The position numbers were made by a program, and so were the translations under genes. Positions 1 through 6,604 of a DNA stretch of 20,110 bases are shown in pieces. The DNA comes from Desulfuromonadales bacterium (GTDB lineage Bacteria > Desulfobacterota > Desulfuromonadia > Desulfuromonadales > BM103), in assembly GCA_030614505.1 (NCBI GenBank), contig JAUWTX010000010.1, forward strand, positions 1-20,110, in the 5' to 3' direction. The first letter of the stretch is position 1. Each line of letters starts with the position of its first letter. The notes beneath the pieces are model-generated. The model was not told the DNA's origin and did no database searches. It worked only from the letters and a program-made list of their open reading frames with translations.

Positions 1-1716
1 GGGTTGCCCGTTTTCATCCAACCCTCTGATCTTGTAATATCTGGCCCGCTCCTGCAAAAAATCATCACGATTGAGCGCAGGCACATCAAAATCAGCATTC
101 CCGGATCCTGACTCCTCGAAAAAACGTAGCGGCAGATCATCGTCGGACGCAGTAAACCCATTTAACGCGTTCATAATGCGGTCGTTATAATAAATCCGCT
201 CGCCAATCTTCAAAAGATCCTGAGCCGTGGTCTGCATGCCTGTTACGCCTTGTAGAACACGTGCATATTCCTCCAGGGATGCGGCAAAAAACAAAAACTT
301 ACACGCCGTCAGCGAATCGATTATCGCGTTGGCATCTTCGCTTATTTTATTGATCCTTGCTTTGCCACTGAAGCTGAAACGATCGGTTGCCACCGGCTTG
401 CGCAAGATTTCATGCGATATCGGATAGGCGCGCAAATGGCACCCTCCCCGTGTAGAAGTCGCATACGCCAGCGCCATACCATAAGCACCCCTTGGGTCAT
501 AAGCAGGGAATTCCAGGCCTTTTACCGTCATAGAAGCATCAACAGATTGCAATTGCTCTGCATAAGCCCTGCTCCCTTTTCCAAGCAGTGCACCATCTCC
601 TTTTCCAGCGACGATATCATCCAGCAACTGGATCAATTTATCCGGAGAGATTTCCGCCCCGGTAATCTCCTTATAACAAGCGATAGACGCCGCCGCAGAG
701 ATGGTATCCATTCCGGCATCATTACAGATTCGATTCGCTTCTACGACTGCATCCAGATCATCATTACAAATCAAGGCACTGAAGTGGGACATCGTCTCAA
801 ATTCGGGAATCACTTCATTGGTTGAGCCTTTTTTCTTGCACAGCACATGACAGCCCATGCAACCAAACTTCCTGGTTTTATACTTTACTTTATATGCATA
901 GGCATTCATGCCTGGAGAAGCTTCATAATAGGTTTGACGAAAGTTATCCGTCGGCATCATTCGCCGCTGTCGCATCAGATCATACAGAGCACCGGTCCCG
1001 TAATTTGAAATTCCCAGATCTCCCATCAGGACAGGGGAAGCGGCTACCAGCCGAAAAATTTCCTCACGCCCCCTGGCCAGTTCACCCACATCTGCCACCG
1101 GTGTTTTCCGACTACCATCTACGGTGATAAATTTCAGCTTTTTATCCGCCATGACACAGCCAAGCCCGCCACGTCCGGCAAAATAATGCTCATCCAGAAC
1201 GATAGAGGCAAACATCACCCGGTTTTCTGCCGCCGGTCCGATGACTGCAGTGGAAGCACCGGGGTCTGTCCGCTCCAACTCCTGGCAGGTCTCCGTGACC
1301 GAATACCCCTGATATTTTGTCGCATCCGCAAACCTGATGCCGTTATCATCCAGGTGAATCCCGATATATTTATCGCTTTTCCCGGTGATAATTATGCCGT
1401 CATACCCGGCGCGCTTGAGCATAGTGCCCAATTTCCCGCCCACCGATGTGTCGCCGACAGTGCCCGTCAGAGGAGATTTAGACAGAACGGTCATTCTGCC
1501 TGAGGTTGGGGAGGAGGTATTATTCAGGGGGCCGGTGAAGAACAGCAGAGGCATCTTGGAATCAGTCCAATGCCTGGTCACAAAGGGTTTCAGATAATAA
1601 CCGGCCAACCCTTTGCCACCGATGTATTTCTCATAAACTATTTTATCTGGATTTACGACTCTGGTGGTTTTATTGCTTAAATCTATTTCCAGAACTTTCC
1701 CGGTCCAACCGTACAT
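1..1716 (-). CDS. Aldehyde:ferredoxin oxidoreductase, tungsten/molybdopterin type (C-terminus cut by window edge)
   Basis: This gene encodes an AOR-family enzyme. In the family, aldehydes and carboxylates are interconverted with ferredoxin at a bis-pyranopterin tungsten site next to a [4Fe-4S] cluster. The frame is open without a stop for 572 codons from ATG 1716 to the left edge. The final visible stretch (YYKIRGLDENGQP) resembles the usual end of the family, so only a few tens of residues should be missing. The N-terminal domain has GGKGLAGYYL and the GPLNNTSSPTSGRM and SVGGKFG segments. The cluster ligands are visible as C286-x2-C289-x3-C293 (FGCMGCHVLC), with the distal ligand C472 in DSLTACKF; the spacing matches characterised archaeal AORs. 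The start follows AAGGG about seven bases upstream, and the next in-frame ATG upstream runs into TGA. A sigma-70 promoter lies 37 bases upstream. The substrate cannot be told from sequence. Confidence 0.95.
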   Translation of the reverse strand, partial: MYGWTGKVLEIDLSNKTTRVVNPDKIVYEKYIGGKGLAGYYLKPFVTRHWTDSKMPLLFFTGPLNNTSSPTSGRMTVLSKSPLTGTVGDTSVGGKLGTMLKRAGYDGIIITGKSDKYIGIHLDDNGIRFADATKYQGYSVTETCQELERTDPGASTAVIGPAAENRVMFASIVLDEHYFAGRGGLGCVMADKKLKFITVDGSRKTPVADVGELARGREEIFRLVAASPVLMGDLGISNYGTGALYDLMRQRRMMPTDNFRQTYYEASPGMNAYAYKVKYKTRKFGCMGCHVLCKKKGSTNEVIPEFETMSHFSALICNDDLDAVVEANRICNDAGMDTISAAASIACYKEITGAEISPDKLIQLLDDIVAGKGDGALLGKGSRAYAEQLQSVDASMTVKGLEFPAYDPRGAYGMALAYATSTRGGCHLRAYPISHEILRKPVATDRFSFSGKARINKISEDANAIIDSLTACKFLFFAASLEEYARVLQGVTGMQTTAQDLLKIGERIYYNDRIMNALNGFTASDDDLPLRFFEESGSGNADFDVPALNRDDFLQERARYYKIRGLDENGQP

Positions 1717-1752
1717 AGTCAACCCTTCTCCATACTGTGCTCAATAAGGTCT

Positions 1753-1781
1753 ATTAAACCAGTAAGCTGGCAGCCTGTCGA
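1753..1781 (-). promoter_or_regulatory. Sigma-70-type promoter of the aldehyde oxidoreductase gene
   Basis: Read on the minus strand, TCGACA (5 of 6 to TTGACA) is followed by exactly 17 bases and TTTAAT (5 of 6 to TATAAT). The -10 ends 37 bases before the ATG, giving a predicted leader of about 30 bases. The spacer contains CCAG-TAAG-CTGG, and TAAGCTGG is repeated just upstream of the -35, so an operator is possible. No known regulator motif is recognised. Confidence 0.6.
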
Positions 1782-1795
1782 GTTATCAATAAGCT

Positions 1796-1804
1796 GGGGG
1801 GGGG
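1796..1804. repeat. G9 homopolymer tract upstream of the oxidoreductase promoter
   Basis: Nine consecutive G on the plus strand (C9 in the transcribed direction) lie about 15 bases upstream of the predicted -35 box, in the 117-base gap between the oxidoreductase start and the TAXI gene stop. A run this long is rare in the window and could vary in length by slippage. It could equally be a read-length uncertainty. Confidence 0.6.
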
Positions 1805-1833
1805 CAATGAACTGGATGCCAGGGATTAATTGA

Positions 1834-2832
1834 CTATTGCGTCGTAAAAAACTGATCTGCACCCTTGTGCAGTTGCAAACCCTCAATTCCTGTTCGGGCC
1901 TCCTGTACGGGATACAAAGACAGAGCAGGATGGTTGCCTTGCAAGCGCTTTTGATTGTCGTAAATAGCTTTTACAATGGTATAGGCTGTTTCTTGGTCAA
2001 TTGCGCCAGAAGCACCCAATATCGCCCTGGTTCCAAATGTTTGTACACGACTTTCCGGACCCGGGTAGGACTCTGAGTTAATCTCTGTTTTCCAGCAAGC
2101 CGGACGACTGTTAATCAACGCGTCAATATCATCGTCATCAATATCCAGCAATTGTGCTTTACAATTTTTGAGTAACTTATGGATGGGCAGGGTGGGATGC
2201 ACTCCGACATTCAACATCGCCTGCACAGTACCCTGGCAAAAAGCCAGGGTGTCCTGCGAATGGGACGTGGGCAATTCTTCAAAGAGGGCAAAATCATCCA
2301 CGGACCAGCCCTTGGCTTTCATGATCAATTCCATGGCTCGACGCTCTACTGATCCAGGCGCTCCGCCATTAACCCGTTTCCCTTTGAGATCGTTTAAAGT
2401 TGCAATTCCGGCATCTGCACGAACGATAATGCCAATGGGACGGTCATAAAGAGGGGTAAGAATAGTGAGATTTTCATAGTTGATGTCGAGGAATTGAAAC
2501 ATTCCTGATTTATTGACAGCGCCATCCAATACCTTCGAGTTTATAATGGCAAGATCAAGTGAACCGCTTTGAAGATTAGTAAGATTGTCAACTTCATCAT
2601 CTGCCCCTTGCGTTGAACATGTGACATCCGGCAGTTGCTGGCTGATAGTCCGGCACAACATGCGCCCGGAAAAATGGGAAAAAGTACCTGCTTTTCCGGT
2701 CCCTAAAAGAAGCTCGTATGCATTAACGGTTAATGGCGCAAGGAGAAGCAATAGCCCAAGGACTGAGCTGAGAACCACACACCAAACAGACGAAAAATAC
2801 GATTTTTCAGTAATGTCTTCTTTGAGAGCCAT
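1834..2832 (-). CDS. TAXI-family TRAP transporter solute-binding protein (periplasmic)
   Basis: This is a periplasmic substrate-binding receptor of the TAXI family, which normally delivers small organic anions or amino acids to a fused TRAP membrane permease. The 332-residue product starts with a short charged stretch, then a hydrophobic core of about 20 residues ending VNA-YE, a good signal-peptidase I site. The mature N-terminus LLGTGKAGTFSHFSGRMLC is the TAXI ligand-binding signature. LNDLKGKRVNGGAPGS in the middle and LHKGADQFF at the end also match the family. The chosen ATG has GGAGG five bases upstream; a GTG six bases earlier overlaps that site and is unlikely to be used. No TRAP permease (DctM/QM) is nearby, so the receptor is an orphan here. 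It sits between a membrane Fe-S protein and an aldehyde oxidoreductase; a functional link is only inferred. Confidence 0.88.
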   Translation of the reverse strand: MALKEDITEKSYFSSVWCVVLSSVLGLLLLLAPLTVNAYELLLGTGKAGTFSHFSGRMLCRTISQQLPDVTCSTQGADDEVDNLTNLQSGSLDLAIINSKVLDGAVNKSGMFQFLDINYENLTILTPLYDRPIGIIVRADAGIATLNDLKGKRVNGGAPGSVERRAMELIMKAKGWSVDDFALFEELPTSHSQDTLAFCQGTVQAMLNVGVHPTLPIHKLLKNCKAQLLDIDDDDIDALINSRPACWKTEINSESYPGPESRVQTFGTRAILGASGAIDQETAYTIVKAIYDNQKRLQGNHPALSLYPVQEARTGIEGLQLHKGADQFFTTQ

Positions 2833-2837
2833 ACCCA

Positions 2838-2842
2838 CCTCC
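2838..2842 (-). promoter_or_regulatory. Ribosome binding site deciding the TAXI gene start
   Basis: GGAGG on the minus strand ends five bases before ATG 2832. The GTG at 2838 shares its first base with this site, so translation from it is improbable. Confidence 0.7.
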
Positions 2843-2930
2843 GCTTAACCTGAATCAGTGAAGAGATAAGTATAAACTAACTTGAGAAGATTGCGAGTTT
2901 CGGAGGGTGTTAGACTTGACAAACTGGGGT

Positions 2931-3932
2931 CTAATGCCCTAAACGCGAAGCGAAAGGGATCAATCGTTGGTAATCCACATAAGTCAAACTCGTCTGCCAG
3001 TGATCGCTGAGCATACCGGACAGCACCCCACTGCTAAAAAGCAGCATCACGATCACCACAAACGCGACTCCCGGCACAGGTCGTTTCCAGAAAGCCATCG
3101 ACAAGGCTTCCTTTTCAGGACAGTTACTGACACAGGTCAGACAACCGGTGCATTCCGGTGAATGGACCCGCACCTTATGCTGCACATCGATCTGTGCCGG
3201 ACAATTACGACTGCAGACACCGCAATTGATGCAGCGATCCTCGCGGCGCGTGACCTTGAAAGGGCTGAGCATACTCAACAGACCAAGCAGTGCGCCATAG
3301 GGACAGAGATAGCGACACCAGAAATTCTTGTAAACAACTGATAGTAACGAAAGCACCGCAATCACCACCATGCTGGTGAGCGACATCCCGGTAAAGAAGT
3401 GTAACATTTTGACATCGGCAATCGCCCAGTAAGGAGCAGCCAGGAATTCTCTGATCGCCACTGTCGGCATACCAACCAGGATCAGTTGGGCAAAAAAGTA
3501 AAGCAGTGCGTACTTGGTGAACTGCAGGAAAAGGTCGAGACCCCGCCAGATACGGAAATTGCGGCCAAACAGTTTGCGACCAAGCTTCCAGGTTCCTTCT
3601 GAGAGGGTTCCCACAGGACAGATGAACGAGCAGAAAGATTTCTTGGCCAGCAGTGCCATGGCAAGAAATGTAAGAAAAAGCACCAGTGCCGCTGGATGGA
3701 CTGTGTCAAAGTGCCCTGTGAGCAACCAGGCTTTGAGGCTCACCAGAGAACCGATTGGCAGAAAGCCCTCCACCCCCGGAGGCCGAGGATAATATCCAGC
3801 CTGCCCCTGAGTTTCGAAATGGTGGACAAACAGACCGAACTGTATACCAAGGAAGAGGCACCAGCCGAAGAAAAGCCACTGGATCATCAGCCTCCAGTGG
3901 CTTGCTTTGTTCCAATTGATTACTTTGTTCAT
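2931..3932 (-). CDS. NapH/NosR-like polytopic membrane 4Fe-4S protein
   Basis: This 333-aa membrane iron-sulfur protein is of the NapH/NosR/YccM type, proteins thought to pass electrons across or along the inner membrane. Hydrophobic segments lie at about 16-37, 81-97, 138-160, 180-202 and 287-308. Two membrane-adjacent C-x3-CP motifs (C101-SFI-C105-P and C206-RYL-C210-P) are the family hallmark. Between the fourth and fifth segments lie two complete [4Fe-4S] ferredoxin motifs: C234, C237, C240, C244-P and C261, C264, C267, C271-P. No partner quinol dehydrogenase, NapG-type ferredoxin or reductase is adjacent. The nearest redox gene is the aldehyde oxidoreductase beyond the TAXI gene. It is preceded only by a weak AAGAG-type ribosome binding site and lies 70 bases after the phosphoribosyltransferase. 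The electron donor and acceptor are unknown. Confidence 0.9.
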   Translation of the reverse strand: MNKVINWNKASHWRLMIQWLFFGWCLFLGIQFGLFVHHFETQGQAGYYPRPPGVEGFLPIGSLVSLKAWLLTGHFDTVHPAALVLFLTFLAMALLAKKSFCSFICPVGTLSEGTWKLGRKLFGRNFRIWRGLDLFLQFTKYALLYFFAQLILVGMPTVAIREFLAAPYWAIADVKMLHFFTGMSLTSMVVIAVLSLLSVVYKNFWCRYLCPYGALLGLLSMLSPFKVTRREDRCINCGVCSRNCPAQIDVQHKVRVHSPECTGCLTCVSNCPEKEALSMAFWKRPVPGVAFVVIVMLLFSSGVLSGMLSDHWQTSLTYVDYQRLIPFASRLGH

Positions 3933-4002
3933 GGTTTATTGAAAATACTCTTGATTAGAAAAGAAGGATATGACTTTGGTCAAATTTGGGAAGTTTAGGG
4001 TA

Positions 4003-4692
4003 TTATGCTCCTGGAAATTCCAACAATATCTGTTCAGCTTCAGCTTCACTGACGTCACTCCAGTGCTGATAGGCTGATGCCACGGCAAAGGAAGGACCAC
4101 TCCTGATGTTGGCACAACAGACCATATCAACTTTTTCCACCAGGCTCTGCATAGAATTCTCGTGGCCGGTAGGAACAGCGACAATAAGCTCTCCTGCTCC
4201 CGCCCGACGCAAGGCGGCCACAGCCGCATACATGGTGAAGCCGCTCGCCAGTCCGTCATCGACCACAATGACTTCGCGCGCTGTCATATCTGGCATTGGC
4301 CGCCCTTTTCGTAACGCTGCGACCCGTCCGACGACCTTTTCCCTGGTCTTTTCGAGACCCCGGGCAATGTCAGCCTCGTCCAGACCAACAGCACTGATCA
4401 TTGCTTCATTGAGCAGGTAACTGCCATCAAAGGCAACCGCTCCGTAACCGGCCTCGGTGTTCCAGGGTAAAGTAATTTTACTGACAACCGCTACGTCCAA
4501 CTGGCAACCCAGGGCTTCGGCCAGTGGGGCCGCTACCGGCACCCCGCCGGCCGGGATGGCCAGCACCAGGGGGTTCTGCAGACCAAGCTGCATGACCAAC
4601 CCGGACAAAACCTGCCCCGCCTCGTAACGATCCGCAAAGAGTCCCGTGCGGTCACGCAGATTTTTGATCTCGAGGATCTGTTCGCTTTTCAT
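4003..4692 (-). CDS. Type I phosphoribosyltransferase-fold protein
   Basis: This 229-aa cytoplasmic protein has the PRPP-binding loop of type I phosphoribosyltransferases at residues 141-153 (VIVVDDGLASGFT: two acidic residues, then small residues, then T). An N-terminal IPAGGVPVAAPLA segment resembles the pyrophosphate-loop region, and SKITLPWNTEAGYGAVA is typical of the stand-alone PRTase family whose substrate is unassigned. It is not close to Apt, Hpt, Upp or PyrE in length or flanking motifs. Some homologues are fused to or adjacent to dienelactone hydrolase-like domains, but none is here. The start at ATG 4692 has AGGA nine bases upstream, directly beside a 6-bp hairpin (4705-4720). It lies 72 bases after the 72-aa gene. 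The base or substrate cannot be predicted. Confidence 0.85.
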   Translation of the reverse strand: MKSEQILEIKNLRDRTGLFADRYEAGQVLSGLVMQLGLQNPLVLAIPAGGVPVAAPLAEALGCQLDVAVVSKITLPWNTEAGYGAVAFDGSYLLNEAMISAVGLDEADIARGLEKTREKVVGRVAALRKGRPMPDMTAREVIVVDDGLASGFTMYAAVAALRRAGAGELIVAVPTGHENSMQSLVEKVDMVCCANIRSGPSFAVASAYQHWSDVSEAEAEQILLEFPGA

Positions 4693-4704
4693 AACGCATT
4701 ATCC

Positions 4705-4720
4705 TGGCCCGCAAGGGCCA
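4705..4720. promoter_or_regulatory. GC-rich hairpin abutting the phosphoribosyltransferase ribosome binding site
   Basis: TGGCCC-GCAA-GGGCCA is a perfect 6-bp stem with a 4-base loop. In the mRNA direction it ends directly next to AGGATAATGCGTT and the ATG, so it could limit access to the ribosome binding site or mark a processing site. On the plus strand it has a GNRA loop and a T-rich tail (TTTGTTTTG), but no plus-strand gene ends there. Confidence 0.5.
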
Positions 4721-4764
4721 TTTGTTTTGCCAATACACATGGCCATTTACGGACGAAAAGCCAG

Positions 4765-4983
4765 TCAAGCTTCTAGCAGCCTGTCGGACAGAACCAGCTC
4801 CCAGCTGTCGGTCAGGCCGTCGTGGCGCAGGAGATACACGTCTCCGCCGGGGCAACGGACCTTGAAGTAGCGATGGTTGGGGGCCAACCAGCAGTCGACC
4901 ACCTCGGCGACTTTGACCCGCCGCTCACCGAGATAAAAGGACCGTGGAGTCTCTTCACCGCGATAGCCGGAGTAGCAGACCAC
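4765..4983 (-). CDS. Small uncharacterised protein, 72 aa
   Basis: No function is recognised. The product has no signal peptide or membrane segment. Its residue pattern is that of a compact beta-rich domain: CYSGYRGEETPRSFYLGE, then VAEVVDCWLAPNHRYFKV, then GGDVYLLRHD and SWEL near the end. I believe similar short proteins occur in related anaerobes, but no search was possible. GTG 4983 is the only usual start after the in-frame TGA at about 5022, and its ribosome binding site is weak. It lies 77 bases downstream of the primase-like gene and 72 bases upstream of the phosphoribosyltransferase gene. Its coding-like composition argues that it is real. Confidence 0.65.
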   Translation of the reverse strand: MVCYSGYRGEETPRSFYLGERRVKVAEVVDCWLAPNHRYFKVRCPGGDVYLLRHDGLTDSWELVLSDRLLEA

Positions 4984-5060
4984 CTGGATCTGGGATATGA
5001 ACTCTTTTACTCTTTCTACTCAGATCACTAGGTCTGACCGTCACCGGAACTCCACTACCT

Positions 5061-6374
5061 TTACACATCCACCTTGCCAGTCTTCAAAAAAGCTACCGCG
5101 CTGTAGGTTCTGGCCCAGTAATTGGCCTTTTCTTCTGATGGATACTTGAAAAAGTCCTGCGTCCAGCCAAAGGTGGGGTTTTGATAAAGATCGCGTAGCA
5201 CGTTGGCAATGTGTTTAGCTTTCCAGTCAGCGTTGATCAAAAAATCGTGCACCATCTTAACCATCTTTTTGGGTTGCAGGGCTGAGGGATTGGGATGACA
5301 AATAATATCTCGCGTCCAGTCTGAAATCCTTTCCTCCCTTTTGGCCCTTTCCACAGCAATCCCCTTGGGCAGGTCCTCTTGACTTTCAAACTCCTGATGG
5401 AACCGATAGAGATCAGAAGCCCGGTACTCGCGCACCAAATCGATCAGGGTTTCGTTGGAGCAGGGGATGTCTCCGGTAAAATTCTGAGCATGCTCGGCGG
5501 CCTTTTCCAAACTCCACATGCAATCTAGGATAAAGTCGATATCGTCGGTTTCCTGGATCTTTTCTCCGTCGAAACAGGTTCCGATCACATCAACCAGGGG
5601 GGGATGCTGCTCAAAACCGTATTTTTCCTGATTCTTTTTGTGCAGGGAAAATGGGCTGCGGATGGATCGCATAAAAGGAGAACCTTCGCTCCAGGAATTG
5701 TCGAAGTTGACACAGCGCTCACAACTGTCGGCAATGGTCACCGGAAGCATCCCCTTCGCTTCGTTATCCTGAAAAGCCTTCATAGTGACCAGAGAGAGAT
5801 ACTCGGCAAGCTTGCCGAGGCCGCTGAACACAGCGGCAGCCTCAAGACTGACCCCGTACCATCGCCGGATGTCCTGCTGGTCGATGTAAGTGCATGCTTT
5901 AACAAGATCTTCTTCCACAAAACCGATTTTTCTGACCTCCTCCGTCGCCCGCTGACTGAAAAGATTTTGAAACAAAACATGGATGCCGGACGGAGTATAA
6001 TCGAGAAGATAAGGCAGCCCCCGGGTGCGCAGGAAATCCTCAACAAACCGGATCAGGGGAAGAATCTGATCGAAAAGTTGCCGCTGCGTTTTCTGGTCGA
6101 CATAGAGCTTGTGGTTTTCATTTTCCAGAAAGATCTCGAAATCAAGCGGCATGAGCACCGACTGCGACCTTTCCCCGACCACCGGGATATGGACCTGCAG
6201 TGCCCGTTGTACACTTAGATGCGGCAAGGAGGATACGGGTTCGACCAAGGCTGGGAAAATCGGATCGAGCCCCGATCCGGTCAACTCACGACCGGTAGCT
6301 ATGACATAGTGACTTAAGGCAAAGCAGTTCTTCATCTGCTCAATCACGCTCTGGTAATATTGATGGGCATCCAT
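5061..6374 (-). CDS. Putative archaeo-eukaryotic-type primase (AEP) superfamily protein
   Basis: This would be annotated as hypothetical, but the 437-aa product carries the ordered motifs of the archaeo-eukaryotic primase fold. LMPLDFEIF (D78-x-E80) fits motif I, the metal-binding acidic pair. YLLDYTPSGIHVLF (S129-G130-x-H132) fits motif II. NFDNSW (D225) followed by MRSIRSPFSLHKK (R236, R239, P241, S243-L244-H245) fits motif III and the R-x-x-R-x-P-x-S-L-H signature of small primase subunits. A C-x2-C pair (218, 221) sits just before motif III. The C-terminal 70 residues (VHDFLINADWKAKHIANV, then W and Y/F-rich turns) look like a separate helical accessory domain. No helicase domain is fused or adjacent. 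ATG 6374 is chosen because GAGG lies five bases upstream; a TTG at 6389 would add five residues. Substrate and role (primer synthesis, repair or gap filling) are unknown. Confidence 0.72.
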   Translation of the reverse strand: MDAHQYYQSVIEQMKNCFALSHYVIATGRELTGSGLDPIFPALVEPVSSLPHLSVQRALQVHIPVVGERSQSVLMPLDFEIFLENENHKLYVDQKTQRQLFDQILPLIRFVEDFLRTRGLPYLLDYTPSGIHVLFQNLFSQRATEEVRKIGFVEEDLVKACTYIDQQDIRRWYGVSLEAAAVFSGLGKLAEYLSLVTMKAFQDNEAKGMLPVTIADSCERCVNFDNSWSEGSPFMRSIRSPFSLHKKNQEKYGFEQHPPLVDVIGTCFDGEKIQETDDIDFILDCMWSLEKAAEHAQNFTGDIPCSNETLIDLVREYRASDLYRFHQEFESQEDLPKGIAVERAKREERISDWTRDIICHPNPSALQPKKMVKMVHDFLINADWKAKHIANVLRDLYQNPTFGWTQDFFKYPSEEKANYWARTYSAVAFLKTGKVDV

Positions 6375-6379
6375 AGGCA

Positions 6380-6383
6380 CCTC
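6380..6383 (-). promoter_or_regulatory. Ribosome binding site deciding the primase-like gene start
   Basis: GAGG on the minus strand lies five bases before ATG 6374. It falls inside the five-codon extension implied by TTG 6389, which has no such site of its own. Confidence 0.5.
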
Positions 6384-6422
6384 GTGCAATGCTTGTTTTT
6401 TAAGCGTCTGATAACCGATGGT

Positions 6423-6560
6423 TTATAAACATTTCTTTGTCCTGTAAGGAGGATCAGAAATGCTGCTGTAAGGGCAGTCCATGGATAGTGTCTTGTTCAT
6501 GAATTGCTTCACTGCTGTGCAATACTGCAAATCATCATATGAAGTGGACATATCACCCAT
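6423..6560 (-). CDS. Possible small protein, 45 aa, three evenly spaced cysteines
   Basis: This frame is ATG-initiated, with AGGGGG five bases upstream, the strongest ribosome binding site in this part of the window. The product begins MGDMSTSYDDLQYC and ends PPYRTKKCL. Cysteines fall at 14, 29 and 44, each 15 residues apart, and CPY at 29-31 resembles a metal- or redox-binding turn. It is hydrophilic with no signal or membrane segment. It occupies the 230-base gap between the broken peptidase (44 bases away) and the primase-like gene (48 bases away), in the same direction as both. No family is recognised, and chance cannot be excluded for an ORF this short. Confidence 0.4.
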   Translation of the reverse strand: MGDMSTSYDDLQYCTAVKQFMNKTLSMDCPYSSISDPPYRTKKCL

Positions 6561-6604
6561 GCCTGCCCCCTATGGTTGAATCAAGATTTCATAACCCGTA
6601 AAAG

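Noticed and set aside
227..1597. Several plus-strand open frames at the left edge
   Set aside because: All are antisense to the aldehyde oxidoreductase, whose frame is continuous across the whole region with all cluster ligands.
5604..6218. Plus-strand 204-codon open frame
   Set aside because: It is wholly antisense to the primase-like gene, has no recognisable domain or ribosome binding site, and has a composition typical of a shadow frame.
6445..6468. Strong plus-strand AAGGAGG followed by ATG
   Set aside because: The frame is only ATG CTG CTG TAA; the purine run is the complement of Pro/Tyr codons of the small minus-strand ORF.
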